This document shows positions 44,923-53,977 of a stretch of 64,000 nt of DNA, in pieces. The stretch spans positions 622,501 through 686,500 of the forward strand of contig NZ_FNOI01000001.1 in assembly GCF_900107015.1 (NCBI RefSeq). Direction: 5' to 3'. Made by a program: the position numbers and the translations under genes. Below the pieces are notes generated by a model. That model saw only the letters and a program-made list of their open reading frames with translations. It did not search any database and was not told where the DNA came from. This DNA is from Litoreibacter albidus (GTDB lineage: Bacteria; Pseudomonadota; Alphaproteobacteria; Rhodobacterales; Rhodobacteraceae). Position 1 is the first letter of the stretch. Each line of letters opens with the position of its first letter.

Positions 44923-44949
44923 GCCGGGCGCGGATTGGCCGTGCCCGGC
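44923..44949 (+). terminator. GC-rich hairpin after the major capsid gene
   Basis: GCCGGGC (44923-44929) and GCCCGGC (44943-44949) with a 13-base loop, 8 bases after the g5 stop. There is no T run, so mRNA stabilisation or partial termination is more likely than full termination. Confidence 0.55.
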
Positions 44950-44994
44950 ACTTCCCTTCGTCACATTCTGAAACAGACCGTTTGGAGATGGATC

Positions 44995-45591
44995 ATGGAG
45001 CTGGTTGATCTGACCACCACCCCCGCCGAGGCCCTGCCTTTGACCGCGTTCAAGGCGCATTTGCGACTTGGCTCCGGCTTTGCCGATGACAGCCTGCAAG
45101 ACGACTTGCTGGCGGGGTATCTGCGCGCCACGCTTGCTGCCATTGAGGCGCGTACCGGCAAAGTGCTGTTCGAGCGCGTGTTGCAATGGCGTTTGTCGCG
45201 GTGGGCGGAGGCGGGGCATCAACCGCTGCCGGTGGCCCCTGTGACGGCGATCACCAGCGTGGCACTGCGCAACGCCGAGGGCGGCGTGAGCGAGGTTGCT
45301 GTGGCCCTTTACGGGCTGGAGCGCGACACCCACCGCCCGCGGCTGTTCGCCAAAGGCGCGACCCTTCCTGCGATCACTCATGATGGGGAGGCAGTGGTGA
45401 GCATGACGGCAGGATTCGGCCCCAGCTGGGACGACATCCCTGCGGATCTACAGCAGGCGGTGCTGCTGCTTGCCGCGCATTACTACGAGCACCGTAGCGA
45501 GACGAACGGCGCAGTGCGGGCCATGCCGTTTGGCGTGGTGTCGCTGCTGGAGAGCTACCGCAACATCCGTGTTCTGGGGGCGCGCTCATGA
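44995..45591 (+). CDS. GTA g6, head-tail connector (adaptor)
   Basis: 198 residues. PLTAFKAHLRLGSGFADDSLQDDLLAGYLRATLAAIEARTGKVL is the all-helical gp6-like connector core, and the ending DIPADLQQAVLLLAAHYYEHRSE is family-typical. It forms the ring below the portal. The ATG at 44995 has GGAG 7 bases upstream. Confidence 0.9.
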   Translation: MELVDLTTTPAEALPLTAFKAHLRLGSGFADDSLQDDLLAGYLRATLAAIEARTGKVLFERVLQWRLSRWAEAGHQPLPVAPVTAITSVALRNAEGGVSEVAVALYGLERDTHRPRLFAKGATLPAITHDGEAVVSMTAGFGPSWDDIPADLQQAVLLLAAHYYEHRSETNGAVRAMPFGVVSLLESYRNIRVLGARS

Positions 45592-45923
45592 GTGTGGAGC
45601 TGAACAGACGCCTGACCTTGGAGCACGCCGTGCGCGTGGCGGACGGCGCGGGCGGCTACGTCGAGGCCTGGACCCCGCTGGGTGAGTTGTGGGCGCGGGT
45701 CAAGGCGGGATCGGGCCGTGAGCGGTTCGGAGCTGGCGTCACGGTCTCTGCGGTGCCTTACCGCATTGTGGTGCGCGGTGCGCCCATGGGCGCGCAGGCG
45801 CGCCCGAAGCCGGAGCAACGGTTTCGCGAGGGCACGCGGGTGTTCCGGATCGTGGGCGTTGCGGAATACGACGTGGACGCGCGCTACCTGACCTGTTTTG
45901 CCATAGAGGAGGTCACGGGATGA
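45588..45923 (+). CDS. GTA g7, head closure (stopper) protein
   Basis: 111 residues with the phage head-tail joining fold: NRRLTLEHAVRVADGAGGYVEAWTPLGELWARVKAGSGRERFGAG, then YRIVVRG and RVFRIVGVAEYD. It seals the filled capsid and links it to the tail. Overlaps g6 and g8 by ATGA. Confidence 0.9.
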   Translation: MSVELNRRLTLEHAVRVADGAGGYVEAWTPLGELWARVKAGSGRERFGAGVTVSAVPYRIVVRGAPMGAQARPKPEQRFREGTRVFRIVGVAEYDVDARYLTCFAIEEVTG

Positions 45924-46330
45924 CCTATGCGGTTTCAGCGGCCCTACAGGCGGGCGTCTACGGCGCGTTGGCGGGAGACGCGACGCTTAGCGCCCTTGTG
46001 GGGGGCGCGATCTTCGACGCGGAGCCTGCGGGGAGCTTGCCAGAGTTATACGTGACCTTGGGGCCGGAGGCCGTGCGGGCGGGATCTGACGGATCGGGCG
46101 GCGGGGCTGTCCATGAGTTTGTGATCTCGGTGGTGACGGACGCTGCGGGGTTTACCACGGCGAAACGCGCGGGCGTGCTGGTTTGCGATGTGCTGATTGA
46201 CGCGGAGCTGGCATTGGAGCGGGGGCGGTTGGTGTCGTGCCGGTTCTTGAAAGCGAAAGCCACGCGGGCCGAGAACGGCAGCGCGCGGCGGATTGATCTG
46301 ACGTTCCGAGCGCGTGTGGATGACGGGTGA
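45920..46330 (+). CDS. GTA g8, tail terminator (DUF3168)
   Basis: 136 residues with the DUF3168 pattern: ALQAGVYGALAGDATLSALVGGAIFDAEP, LPELYVTLGPE and HEFVISVVTDAAGFTTAKRAGVLVCDVL. It caps the assembled tail tube. The stop codon begins one of two TGACGCCAG repeats that lead into the hairpin upstream of g9. Confidence 0.9.
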   Translation: MTYAVSAALQAGVYGALAGDATLSALVGGAIFDAEPAGSLPELYVTLGPEAVRAGSDGSGGGAVHEFVISVVTDAAGFTTAKRAGVLVCDVLIDAELALERGRLVSCRFLKAKATRAENGSARRIDLTFRARVDDG

Positions 46331-46343
46331 CGCCAGATTGTGA

Positions 46344-46364
46344 CGCCAGCTTTTGAGGCTGGCG
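46344..46364 (+). promoter_or_regulatory. Hairpin upstream of the major tail gene
   Basis: CGCCAGC (46344-46350) and GCTGGCG (46358-46364), 7-base loop. A direct repeat TGACGCCAG (46328-46336 and 46341-46349) means either copy could pair with CTGGCG. T residues follow after a GC stretch. The 125-bp gap 46331-46455 otherwise shows nothing clear. Confidence 0.5.
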
Positions 46365-46455
46365 GCGGATTTTAGGTATTTTTGAAGCAATGATGGGGGG
46401 CGTTGCGCGTGAAGACGCGGGCGGTGTCCTTCAAGGTAAATGGATGGAGATGGTT

Positions 46456-46890
46456 ATGGGTGTGCAACGCGGCAAGGACTTGTTGTTGAAAGTGGATCTG
46501 ACCGGCGACGGGCAGTTCGAGACCATCGCGGGGCTTCGTGCCACGCGGATTTCGTTCAATGCGGAACAGGTGGATGTGACCTCCATGGAAAGCGCGGGGG
46601 GATGGCGCGAGCTGCTTGCGGGCGCGGGAGTGAAGAGCGCCGCGATCTCGGGCTCCGGCGTGTTTCGCGACGAAGGCACAGACGAGCGCGCGCGCCAGAT
46701 TTTCTTTGACGGGGAAGTGCCGCAATTCCAAGTGATTGTCCCCGACTTCGGAATCGTGGAGGGCGCGTTCCAGATTGGCTCCATCGAATATGCGGGGGCG
46801 TTGGAGGGGGAGGCGACATATGAGATGTCGCTGGCGTCGGCGGGGGCGCTGAGCTTCACCCCGATCCTTGATGCACCTGTGGTGCCGTGA
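46456..46890 (+). CDS. GTA g9, major tail protein
   Basis: 144 residues of the TP901-1-type major tail protein family. GKDLLLKVDLTGDGQFETIAGLRATRISFNAEQVDVTSMES is the family start, with FFDGEVPQFQVIVPDFGIVEGAFQI and YEMSLASAGALSFTP at the end. Three in-frame ATGs lie close together; 46456 is chosen because GGAG lies 6 bases upstream. Confidence 0.93.
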   Translation: MGVQRGKDLLLKVDLTGDGQFETIAGLRATRISFNAEQVDVTSMESAGGWRELLAGAGVKSAAISGSGVFRDEGTDERARQIFFDGEVPQFQVIVPDFGIVEGAFQIGSIEYAGALEGEATYEMSLASAGALSFTPILDAPVVP

Positions 46891-47207
46891 TGGCGAACCC
46901 TTGGGCGGGCGAAGTCCGGTTAACCTTGGACGGAAAGGCGCGGGAGCTGCGCCTGACCCTAGGGGCGTTGGCCGAGTTGGAGGGAGAGCTGACGGGCGAG
47001 ACCGTGCTGGACCTGATCGAGCGGTTTGAAGCGGGCAGGTTTTCCACCCGCGACGTGCTGACCTTGATCGTGGCGGGCTTGCGCGGCGGCGGCTGGCGCG
47101 GCGTGGCGGGGGATTTGGTGTCCGCTGACATCGAGGGCGGTTTGCTGGAATGCACCAAAGTGGCGGCGCAGCTTTTGGCGCGGGCGTTCACGACACAGGG
47201 CACATGA
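46890..47207 (+). CDS. GTA g10, tail assembly chaperone-like protein
   Basis: 105 residues, GTA gp10 family: GEVRLTLDGKARELRLTLGALAELEGEL, then VLTLIVAGLRGGG. Position before the tape-measure gene and the short overlapping partner g10.1 fit a tail assembly chaperone, as in siphophages. The ATG overlaps the g9 TGA. Confidence 0.86.
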   Translation: MANPWAGEVRLTLDGKARELRLTLGALAELEGELTGETVLDLIERFEAGRFSTRDVLTLIVAGLRGGGWRGVAGDLVSADIEGGLLECTKVAAQLLARAFTTQGT

Positions 47208-47395
47208 GCGGCTTTGACTGGCCTTCGTTGCTGCGTGTTGGCGTGGCGGGGGGGCTGCGGCCCGCGGAATTCTGGGCGCTGACCCCTGCGGAACTGGTCG
47301 TGGTTCTGGGCTTGGAGGCGGTGGAGAAGCCTTTGAACCGCGCCCGACTGGCGGAGCTGGAGCGCATGTATAGCGATATGAAGGGAGCGCCGTGA
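47204..47395 (+). CDS. GTA g10.1, second tail assembly chaperone
   Basis: 63 residues: DWPSLLRVGVAGGLRPAEFWALTPAELVVVLGLEA. This is the small phage tail assembly chaperone of GTAs. In many phages the two chaperones are made by frameshifting; here they are separate genes with ATGA overlap. Confidence 0.85.
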   Translation: MSGFDWPSLLRVGVAGGLRPAEFWALTPAELVVVLGLEAVEKPLNRARLAELERMYSDMKGAP

Positions 47396-48057
47396 TGGGT
47401 GTTTTGGACGGAATTGACGGGCTGGAGGGCCGCATCGAGGGGTTAGAGACCTCTTTGGGCGGTGCTGAAGTGGTGGTGAGCACCTTTGAGACCGAGTTGG
47501 CGGCCATGCGCTCCACGATGCTCTACACCTCCAAAGAGGTGGCGTCCTTGTCGCTGTCGATTGGCGGGGGGTTGCGCAAGGCGTTCGACGGGCTGGCCTT
47601 TGACGGCATGAAGCTGTCGGACGCGTTGAAGACTGTGGCCGAGAGCATGATCAACGCCGCCTATAACACCGCGATGCGGCCCGTGCAGAACGGGTTGGGC
47701 GCGGTGATTGCCAATGGCATGAACGGCTTGGTGTCGGGGATATTGCCGTTCGAGAAGGGGGGCACCTTCAGCCAAGGCCGCGTGATGCCATTTGCCAAAG
47801 GCGGCGTGGTCAGCGCGCCCACGAATTTCGCCATGCGCGGCGGCATGGGGTTGATGGGCGAGGCCGGACCGGAGGCGATTATGCCGCTGGCGCGCGGGCC
47901 TGACGGCAGCTTGGGCGTGCGGGCCGGTGGGGGCGGCCAGCCGGTGCAGGTGGTGATGAATATCTCCACGCCGGATGTGGCGGGGTTCCAACGCTCCCAA
48001 AGTCAGATTGCCGCGCAGATGGGCCGCGCCTTGAGCCGTGGCCAGCGCAACCGTTGA
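47395..48057 (+). CDS. GTA g11, tail tape measure protein
   Basis: 220 residues, very short for a tape measure and consistent with the short GTA tail. It has an N-terminal helical region, a middle hydrophobic/glycine-rich part (MRPVQNGLGAVIANGMNGLVSGILPFEKGG) and the family marker GLMGEAGPEAIMPLARGPDGSLGV. The ATG follows the previous stop by overlap (TGATG). Confidence 0.92.
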   Translation: MGVLDGIDGLEGRIEGLETSLGGAEVVVSTFETELAAMRSTMLYTSKEVASLSLSIGGGLRKAFDGLAFDGMKLSDALKTVAESMINAAYNTAMRPVQNGLGAVIANGMNGLVSGILPFEKGGTFSQGRVMPFAKGGVVSAPTNFAMRGGMGLMGEAGPEAIMPLARGPDGSLGVRAGGGGQPVQVVMNISTPDVAGFQRSQSQIAAQMGRALSRGQRNR

Positions 48058-48076
48058 TAACTTGAAGGACCTTCCG

Positions 48077-48709
48077 ATGAATTTTCATGAAGTACGGTTT
48101 CCGGCATCCTTGTCGTTTGGCTCCCTCGGGGGGCCGGAGCGGCGCACGGAGGTCGTGACGCTCGCCAACGGGTTTGAGGAGCGTAACACGCCTTGGGCGC
48201 ACTCGCGCAGGCGCTACGACGCGGGCGTGGGGATGCGATCCTTGGACGACGTGGAAGCGATGGTGGCGTTTTTCGAAGCGCGCCAAGGGCAGCTTTACGG
48301 ATTCCGCTGGAAGGATTGGGCGGATTTCCGGTCGTGCAAAGCCTCGGGCGAGGTGACGTTTGAGGACCAGATCATCGGGCGGGGCGACGGCGTGCAAACC
48401 GACTGGCAGCTGATCAAGACCTACGCCTCGGGTGGCTACGACTATGCGCGACCTGTGGCGAAGCCGGTGCTTGGGACCGTGTTGCTTGGCTTCGACGGGA
48501 TCGTTTTGCAGGAAGGCGTGGAGTGGGAGATCGACCTGAACACCGGCGTCGTGTCATTCGGGGAGGCACCGGACGAGGGCGTGGAGATCACGGCGGGCTA
48601 TGAATTCGACGTGCCTGTGCGCTTTGCGGTGGATGCGATCCAGACCAGCGTGGCGAGCTTTCAGGCGGGCAACGTGCCGAGCGTGCCTGTGGTGGAGGTG
48701 CGGGTATGA
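48077..48709 (+). CDS. GTA g12, distal tail protein (DUF2460)
   Basis: 210 residues with DUF2460 features: FHEVRFPASLSFGSLGGPERRTEVVTLANGFEERNTPWAHSRRRYDAG, FFEARQGQLYGFRWKDW and DFRSC. It forms the ring between the tail tube and hub. AAGGA lies 7 bases before the ATG. Confidence 0.94.
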   Translation: MNFHEVRFPASLSFGSLGGPERRTEVVTLANGFEERNTPWAHSRRRYDAGVGMRSLDDVEAMVAFFEARQGQLYGFRWKDWADFRSCKASGEVTFEDQIIGRGDGVQTDWQLIKTYASGGYDYARPVAKPVLGTVLLGFDGIVLQEGVEWEIDLNTGVVSFGEAPDEGVEITAGYEFDVPVRFAVDAIQTSVASFQAGNVPSVPVVEVRV

Positions 48710-49581
48710 GCTTGCAGGAACACCTCAAGGGTGGCTTGACGACAGTGTGCCGTTGCTGGGCGGTGACGCGGCGCGACGGGCGTGTGTTTGGCTTTACCGA
48801 CCATGATGAAGCGATGAGTTTCGACGGGGTGGAGTTCAAGGCGGACACCGGTCTGACGGCGAGCGCGTTGCAGCAGGTGACGGGGCTGGCCGTGGACAAC
48901 AGCGAAGCCGTGGGCGCGCTGTCTGGGGATGCCGTGACCGAGGCGGACATCAACGCGGGGCGCTTTGACGGAGCGGAGGTGGTCGCGTGGCTGGTAAACT
49001 GGCGCGATGTCAGCGCACGCGAGGTGCAATTCAAGGGCAGCATCGGGGAGTTGAAGCGCGCTGACGGCGCGTTTCATGCGGAGTTGCGCGGTTTGTCTGA
49101 GGTGCTGAACACACCTGTGGGGCGTGTGTACCAGAAGCCGTGTCAGGCGGTGCTAGGGGACGCGGCCTGCTGCGTTGACCTGAGTGCTGCGGGATACCGC
49201 ACAGAAGTGGTGGTTGAGCAGGTGGAGGACGCGCGCGTGTTCCGGTTCACGACCCTCGCAGGGTTTGACGACCGATGGTTTGAGCGAGGACGCCTAGAGG
49301 TGCGCACGGGGCAGGCCGAAGGGCTGGTGGCGATGGTCAAGAATGACCGCGTTGTGGACGGCAAGCGCGAGATCGAGCTTTGGGAAGAGCTGCGAATGCC
49401 CGTGGAGACGGGCGATGTGGTGACGATCGAGGCGGGCTGCGACAAGCGGATTGAGACCTGCCGCTTGAAATACCAGAACATCGAGAACTTTCAGGGCTTC
49501 CCACATATTCCAGGGGAGGACTGGCTGATGACCTATCCCCAAGAGGACGGCGCGAATGATGGCGGGAGCCGTTACGCATGA
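48706..49581 (+). CDS. GTA g13, baseplate hub protein (DUF2163/BR0599)
   Basis: 291 residues. The DUF2163 N-terminal part includes CRCWAVTRRDGRVFGFTDHDEAMSF, and the BR0599 C-terminal part ends FQGFPHIPGEDWLMTYP. Cysteines 146, 155, 156, 245 and 252 are spaced like the Fe-S ligands of lambda gpL-type tail tip proteins. Overlaps g12 by ATGA. Confidence 0.93.
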   Translation: MSLQEHLKGGLTTVCRCWAVTRRDGRVFGFTDHDEAMSFDGVEFKADTGLTASALQQVTGLAVDNSEAVGALSGDAVTEADINAGRFDGAEVVAWLVNWRDVSAREVQFKGSIGELKRADGAFHAELRGLSEVLNTPVGRVYQKPCQAVLGDAACCVDLSAAGYRTEVVVEQVEDARVFRFTTLAGFDDRWFERGRLEVRTGQAEGLVAMVKNDRVVDGKREIELWEELRMPVETGDVVTIEAGCDKRIETCRLKYQNIENFQGFPHIPGEDWLMTYPQEDGANDGGSRYA

Positions 49582-50024
49582 GCGTGGTGGGGGAACAGGT
49601 CGTCGCGGAGGCGCGGCTGTGGCTGGGGACGCCTTATCGCCACCAAGCCAGTTGCAAAGGCGCGGGGGCGGACTGCCTTGGGCTATTGCGCGGCGTGTGG
49701 CGGGCTGTGATCGGGCAGGAGCCGGAGGCGGTGCCCGCATATTCCTCCGATTGGTCGGAGCCACAGGGGGAAGAACGCCTGTGGGCTGCCGCAGGGCGGC
49801 GGTTGATCCCCAAAGCGGCAGGGGACGCCGCGCCGGGGGATGTGGTGCTGTTCCGCATGCGTGAGCAGGGGGTGGCCAAGCATTTGGGCATCACGGCTGC
49901 GCTGGGTGCGGCCCCGACGTTTATCCATGCCTATTCGGGGCATGGGGTAGTGGAGTCTCCGTTCTCGGAGCCTTGGGCACGGCGCGTCGTGGCGCGGTTT
50001 GAATTTCCGAAAGCAGGTAGCTGA
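49578..50024 (+). CDS. GTA g14, NlpC/P60 cell-wall peptidase
   Basis: 148 residues, a tail-tip peptidase that helps particles pass the recipient cell wall. Catalytic Cys33 (GADCLGLLRGVW) and His102 (AKHLGI) are present, with His117 the likely third member. LGTPYRHQASCKG is the usual start of the fold. Overlaps g13 by ATGA. Confidence 0.94.
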   Translation: MSVVGEQVVAEARLWLGTPYRHQASCKGAGADCLGLLRGVWRAVIGQEPEAVPAYSSDWSEPQGEERLWAAAGRRLIPKAAGDAAPGDVVLFRMREQGVAKHLGITAALGAAPTFIHAYSGHGVVESPFSEPWARRVVARFEFPKAGS

Positions 50025-53000
50025 TGGCAACGATACTTTTATCCGCAGCGGGGGCCGCGGTTGGCGGTGCCTTGGGGGGCGGCGCATTTGGGATAAGCTC
50101 CGTCGTGATCGGACGGGCCATTGGCGCGACCGTGGGGCGTGCAATCGACCAGCGCCTGATGGGGGCCGGATCGCAGACCGTAGAAACCGGCCGTTTGGAC
50201 CGAATGCGTGTCATGGGGGCAAACGAGGGCGGTGTTGTGCCGCGTGCCTTCGGGCGCATGCGGGTGGCGGGGAACGTGATCTGGACCTCGCGCTTCAAGG
50301 AGAAGGTGGCCGTCACCCAGCAGCGCGGCGGTAAGGGGGGCGGACCGAAGGCGACGACGCGGCAGTATAGCTACTGCATCTCAATCGCTGTGGGTTTGTG
50401 CGAAGGGGAGATTGCCCGTGTCGGGCGCATCTGGGCGGATGGGACGATCATCCGCAAGTCCGACCTGAACCTGCGGGTCTACCGTGGCACCAAGGACCAG
50501 CAACCTGACCCAGTGATGAGCGCCATTGAGGGGGTGGGCCATGTACCCGCCTATAGGGGGCTGGCCTATGTGGTGATTGAAGACTTGGACCTGAGCGAGT
50601 TTGGCAACCGTGTGCCGCAGCTCACCTTTGAGGTGATCCGCCAGTCGCGTGCAAAGGGTGTGAGTGAGCCGTTGGTATCCGATTTGGTGGAAGCCGTCGC
50701 GCTGATGCCGGGATCGGGGGAGTTCACCTTGGCAACGACGCCTGTGTACCGCACGGGGGAGCTGGGCGCGCAAACTGCGGTAAATGTGAACAGCGCGGAG
50801 GGCAAGACGGACCTGCTGTCCTCACTGGATGCGTTGACGGGCGAGCTGCCTAAGTGCCGCAGGACATCCTTGGTGGTGAGTTGGTTCGGGGACGACCTGC
50901 GTGCCGGACATTGCCGTGTGGCCCCGAAGGTGGAGCATCAAGCGGCGGCAGGGCTTCCTATCGGGAGTGCGCCCGTTGTGGGGGCTGATCCCTCCGAATG
51001 GTCGGTGTCGGGGCTGACGCGCGGCACAGCGGAATTGGTGGCGCAGAAGGACGGTGTTTCCGTTTATGGCGGCACGCCGTCGGATGGCTCCGTGCTGGAG
51101 GCGATTGCGGCGCTGAAAGCGGCGGATCAGGGGGTGATGTTTTACCCGTTCATACTGATGGACCAACTGGGGGGGAATGCGCTTCCTGACCCATATACGG
51201 GCATGGTTGGGCAGCCGGCCTTGCCGTGGCGCGGACGGATCACGTCGGAGCGGGCGCTGGGAACGCCTGGCGCAACGGATGGGACGGCGGCGGCGCGTTT
51301 GGAGGTCGAGGCCTTCATGGGCAGCGCGCAGGTGTCGGACTTCGCTGTTGTCGACGGGGCCGTGATCTATAGCGGACCCGCTGAGTACAGCTACCGCAGG
51401 TTTATCCTGCACTACGCACATCTGTGCGCGGCGGCGGGGGGCGTAGAAGCGTTTTGCGTGGGGTCGGAGATGCGTGGCCTGACGCGGATACGGGACGAAA
51501 GCGGCGGTTTCCCCGCTGTGGAGGCGTTGCGGATACTGGCGTCAGAGGTACGCGTTGTTATGGGCGACGCGGTAAAGATCGGCTATGCGGCGGACTGGTC
51601 GGAGTACGCGGGATACCAGCCGCAAGACGGCTCCGGCGACCTGCTGTATCATCTAGACCCTTTGTGGGCCGATGAGGCTGTCGATTTCATCGGGATTGAC
51701 AACTACATGCCAATCGCCGATTGGCGGGACGGACACGGGCATCTGGATGCTGACGCGGGCGCGATCTACGACTTGGCATATCTGCGCCGCAACATCCGTG
51801 GGGGAGAGGGCTACGACTGGTATTACCGCGACGCCGAGGAGCGTGCGTTGCAGATACGAACCCCCATTGAGGACGGCGCACATGGGGAGCCCTGGGTGTA
51901 CCGGACCAAAGACTTGTGGAACTGGTGGGGGCAGGCGCATCACAACCGCATCGGGGGTGTGCGCTCGGCCGCGTCCACCGCGTGGGAGCCGCAATCGAAA
52001 CCGATCTGGTTTACCGAAATGGGCTGCGCCGCAATCGACAAGGGACCGAACGAGCCTAATAAGTTCCTTGATCCGAAGTCGAGCGAAAGCGCGATCCCGC
52101 ACTTCTCTAGCGGGAAACGAGATGACTACGTGCAGATGCAGTACCTACGGGCCTACTACGGCTTCTTCGGGACGACGGACAATAATCCGGTCAGCCACGT
52201 CTACGGTGGCCCGATGGTGGATATGTCGCGGGCTTTTGTTTGGGCGTGGGATGCGCGCCCGTGGCCGGACTTTCCAACCAACCTGTCTGTGTGGAGCGAC
52301 GGGCAGAACCACATCACCGGACATTGGCTGACGGGGCGGACATCGGTGATGCCACTGGCCCATGTGGTCGGAGAGATCTGCGAAAGCGTCGGATTGGCGG
52401 ACTATGATGTCGAGGCGCTGCACGGGGTGGTGCGCGGGTTTAGCGTGACGGAGTTTGATACGCCCCGCGCTGCCTTACAGCCTTTGATGGTGGCGCTGGG
52501 ATTTGACGCGGTGGAACGTGGTGGCAAGATTGTGTTCCAGTCCCGCAAAGACGCAGCGCAGGTGAAGGTAAGCGCGGACGAGCTGGCTGTTGACGGATCG
52601 GACGCGGTGCTGGAGCACGTGCGCGCGCCGGAGGCCGAAGTCGTGGGTGAGGTGCGCCTTGGCTATGTGGAAGCCGAGGGCGAGTTCGTGGCGCGCGTCG
52701 CGGATGCGCGCTTCCCGCGTGACGGCGCATCTGATGTGACGCAGAACGAATTGCCGCTGGCGTTGACGGAGGCCGAGGCCACGACAATCGCGGAGCGTTG
52801 GCTGTCCGAGGCACGAGTGGCGCGGGACGCCGTCAGTTTCGTAGTTCCGCCCTCGCGCGGGGACTTGCGCGCTGGGGATTTGGCGGAGCTTACGAATGAG
52901 CGCGGTGACCGCACGCTATACCGTGTAGACCGTGTGGAAGACCGCGGGGCGCGGCGGATTGAGGCGGTGCGGATGGAGCGCCAGATATACACGCCAAGCG

Positions 53001-53977
53001 ACGCGGTTGAGAGCGTGGGGGCGGTGCGCCCGTTCGCGGTGCCGGTCCCCGTGTCTGCGCAGTTCATGGATCTGCCGCTTTTGACGGGGGAGGAGGTGCC
53101 GCACGCGCCCTACCTAGCCGCGACGGCGCGCCCGTGGCCGGGGGGGGTGGCGGTAATGAGCGCAGCGCAAGACAGCGACTACACGCTGAACTCCGTTGTC
53201 GAGACGCCTTCGCGCATGGGAGTGCTTGCGACGCCGCTGGTGCGCGCGCAGGCCGGACTTTGGCAACGGGGCACACCGTTGCGGGTCAAACTGGCTGGCG
53301 CGCCGCTGAGTTCGGTGGACCGCGCGGCGGTTTTGAACGGGGCGAATGTGGCCGCGATTGGGGACGGGTCGTCCGACCTGTGGGAGATTGTGCAATTTGC
53401 GAAGGCGGAGCTTGTGGCCCCTGACACATATGACCTGTCGGAGCTGCTTAGGGGGCAGGCAGGAAGCGACGGGTTGATCCCGCCTGTGTGGCCTGCCGGT
53501 AGTCGCTTTGTAATGCTGGACGGCGGCCCGTCGCAGATCAAGATGCCGTTGTCGGCACGTGGCTTGGCGCGTCACTACCGCATCGGGCCATCGCTACGAC
53601 CCTATGATGACCCGTCTTACCGCTACTACGTCGAAGCGTTCCAAGGCATCGGGCTGCGCCCCTATGCGCCCGCGCATTTGAAGGCGCGCAAGTTCGGACC
53701 GGATATTGCCGTGAGTTGGACGCGCCGGACCCGCGTCGACGGGGACAGTTGGGTGTCGGAGGACGTACCGCTGGGCGAGGAGGTGGAGCGCTATGTCGTC
53801 CGCGTGAGCCAAGCGGGCAGTGTCGTCCGCGAAACCACGCTGAGCAGCGCAAGCTGGACATATGGGGCGACAGAGCAGGGCGCCGACGGGCTGGTCGGAG
53901 CCTACACAATCGACGTGGCGCAAGTGTCCTTGCGCTTTGGACCGGGACTATTTTCAAGGATTGAAATCAATGGCTGA
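50024..53977 (+). CDS. GTA g15, megatron (tail tip/host interaction protein)
   Basis: 1317 residues. An N-terminal Gly/Ala-rich hydrophobic segment (about 5-40, GAAVGGALGGGAFGISSVVIG) is followed by phage-tail hub domains. A glycoside-hydrolase-like TIM barrel comes next (about residues 430-730; FCVGSEMRGLTRIR, GYAADWSEY, FIGIDNYMPIADW, WFTEMGCAAIDKGPNEPNKF). A long C-terminal part rich in beta structure follows. In RcGTA this protein forms the central tail tip and carries receptor-contact domains. Starts at the last base of the g14 stop. Confidence 0.94.
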   Translation: MATILLSAAGAAVGGALGGGAFGISSVVIGRAIGATVGRAIDQRLMGAGSQTVETGRLDRMRVMGANEGGVVPRAFGRMRVAGNVIWTSRFKEKVAVTQQRGGKGGGPKATTRQYSYCISIAVGLCEGEIARVGRIWADGTIIRKSDLNLRVYRGTKDQQPDPVMSAIEGVGHVPAYRGLAYVVIEDLDLSEFGNRVPQLTFEVIRQSRAKGVSEPLVSDLVEAVALMPGSGEFTLATTPVYRTGELGAQTAVNVNSAEGKTDLLSSLDALTGELPKCRRTSLVVSWFGDDLRAGHCRVAPKVEHQAAAGLPIGSAPVVGADPSEWSVSGLTRGTAELVAQKDGVSVYGGTPSDGSVLEAIAALKAADQGVMFYPFILMDQLGGNALPDPYTGMVGQPALPWRGRITSERALGTPGATDGTAAARLEVEAFMGSAQVSDFAVVDGAVIYSGPAEYSYRRFILHYAHLCAAAGGVEAFCVGSEMRGLTRIRDESGGFPAVEALRILASEVRVVMGDAVKIGYAADWSEYAGYQPQDGSGDLLYHLDPLWADEAVDFIGIDNYMPIADWRDGHGHLDADAGAIYDLAYLRRNIRGGEGYDWYYRDAEERALQIRTPIEDGAHGEPWVYRTKDLWNWWGQAHHNRIGGVRSAASTAWEPQSKPIWFTEMGCAAIDKGPNEPNKFLDPKSSESAIPHFSSGKRDDYVQMQYLRAYYGFFGTTDNNPVSHVYGGPMVDMSRAFVWAWDARPWPDFPTNLSVWSDGQNHITGHWLTGRTSVMPLAHVVGEICESVGLADYDVEALHGVVRGFSVTEFDTPRAALQPLMVALGFDAVERGGKIVFQSRKDAAQVKVSADELAVDGSDAVLEHVRAPEAEVVGEVRLGYVEAEGEFVARVADARFPRDGASDVTQNELPLALTEAEATTIAERWLSEARVARDAVSFVVPPSRGDLRAGDLAELTNERGDRTLYRVDRVEDRGARRIEAVRMERQIYTPSDAVESVGAVRPFAVPVPVSAQFMDLPLLTGEEVPHAPYLAATARPWPGGVAVMSAAQDSDYTLNSVVETPSRMGVLATPLVRAQAGLWQRGTPLRVKLAGAPLSSVDRAAVLNGANVAAIGDGSSDLWEIVQFAKAELVAPDTYDLSELLRGQAGSDGLIPPVWPAGSRFVMLDGGPSQIKMPLSARGLARHYRIGPSLRPYDDPSYRYYVEAFQGIGLRPYAPAHLKARKFGPDIAVSWTRRTRVDGDSWVSEDVPLGEEVERYVVRVSQAGSVVRETTLSSASWTYGATEQGADGLVGAYTIDVAQVSLRFGPGLFSRIEING

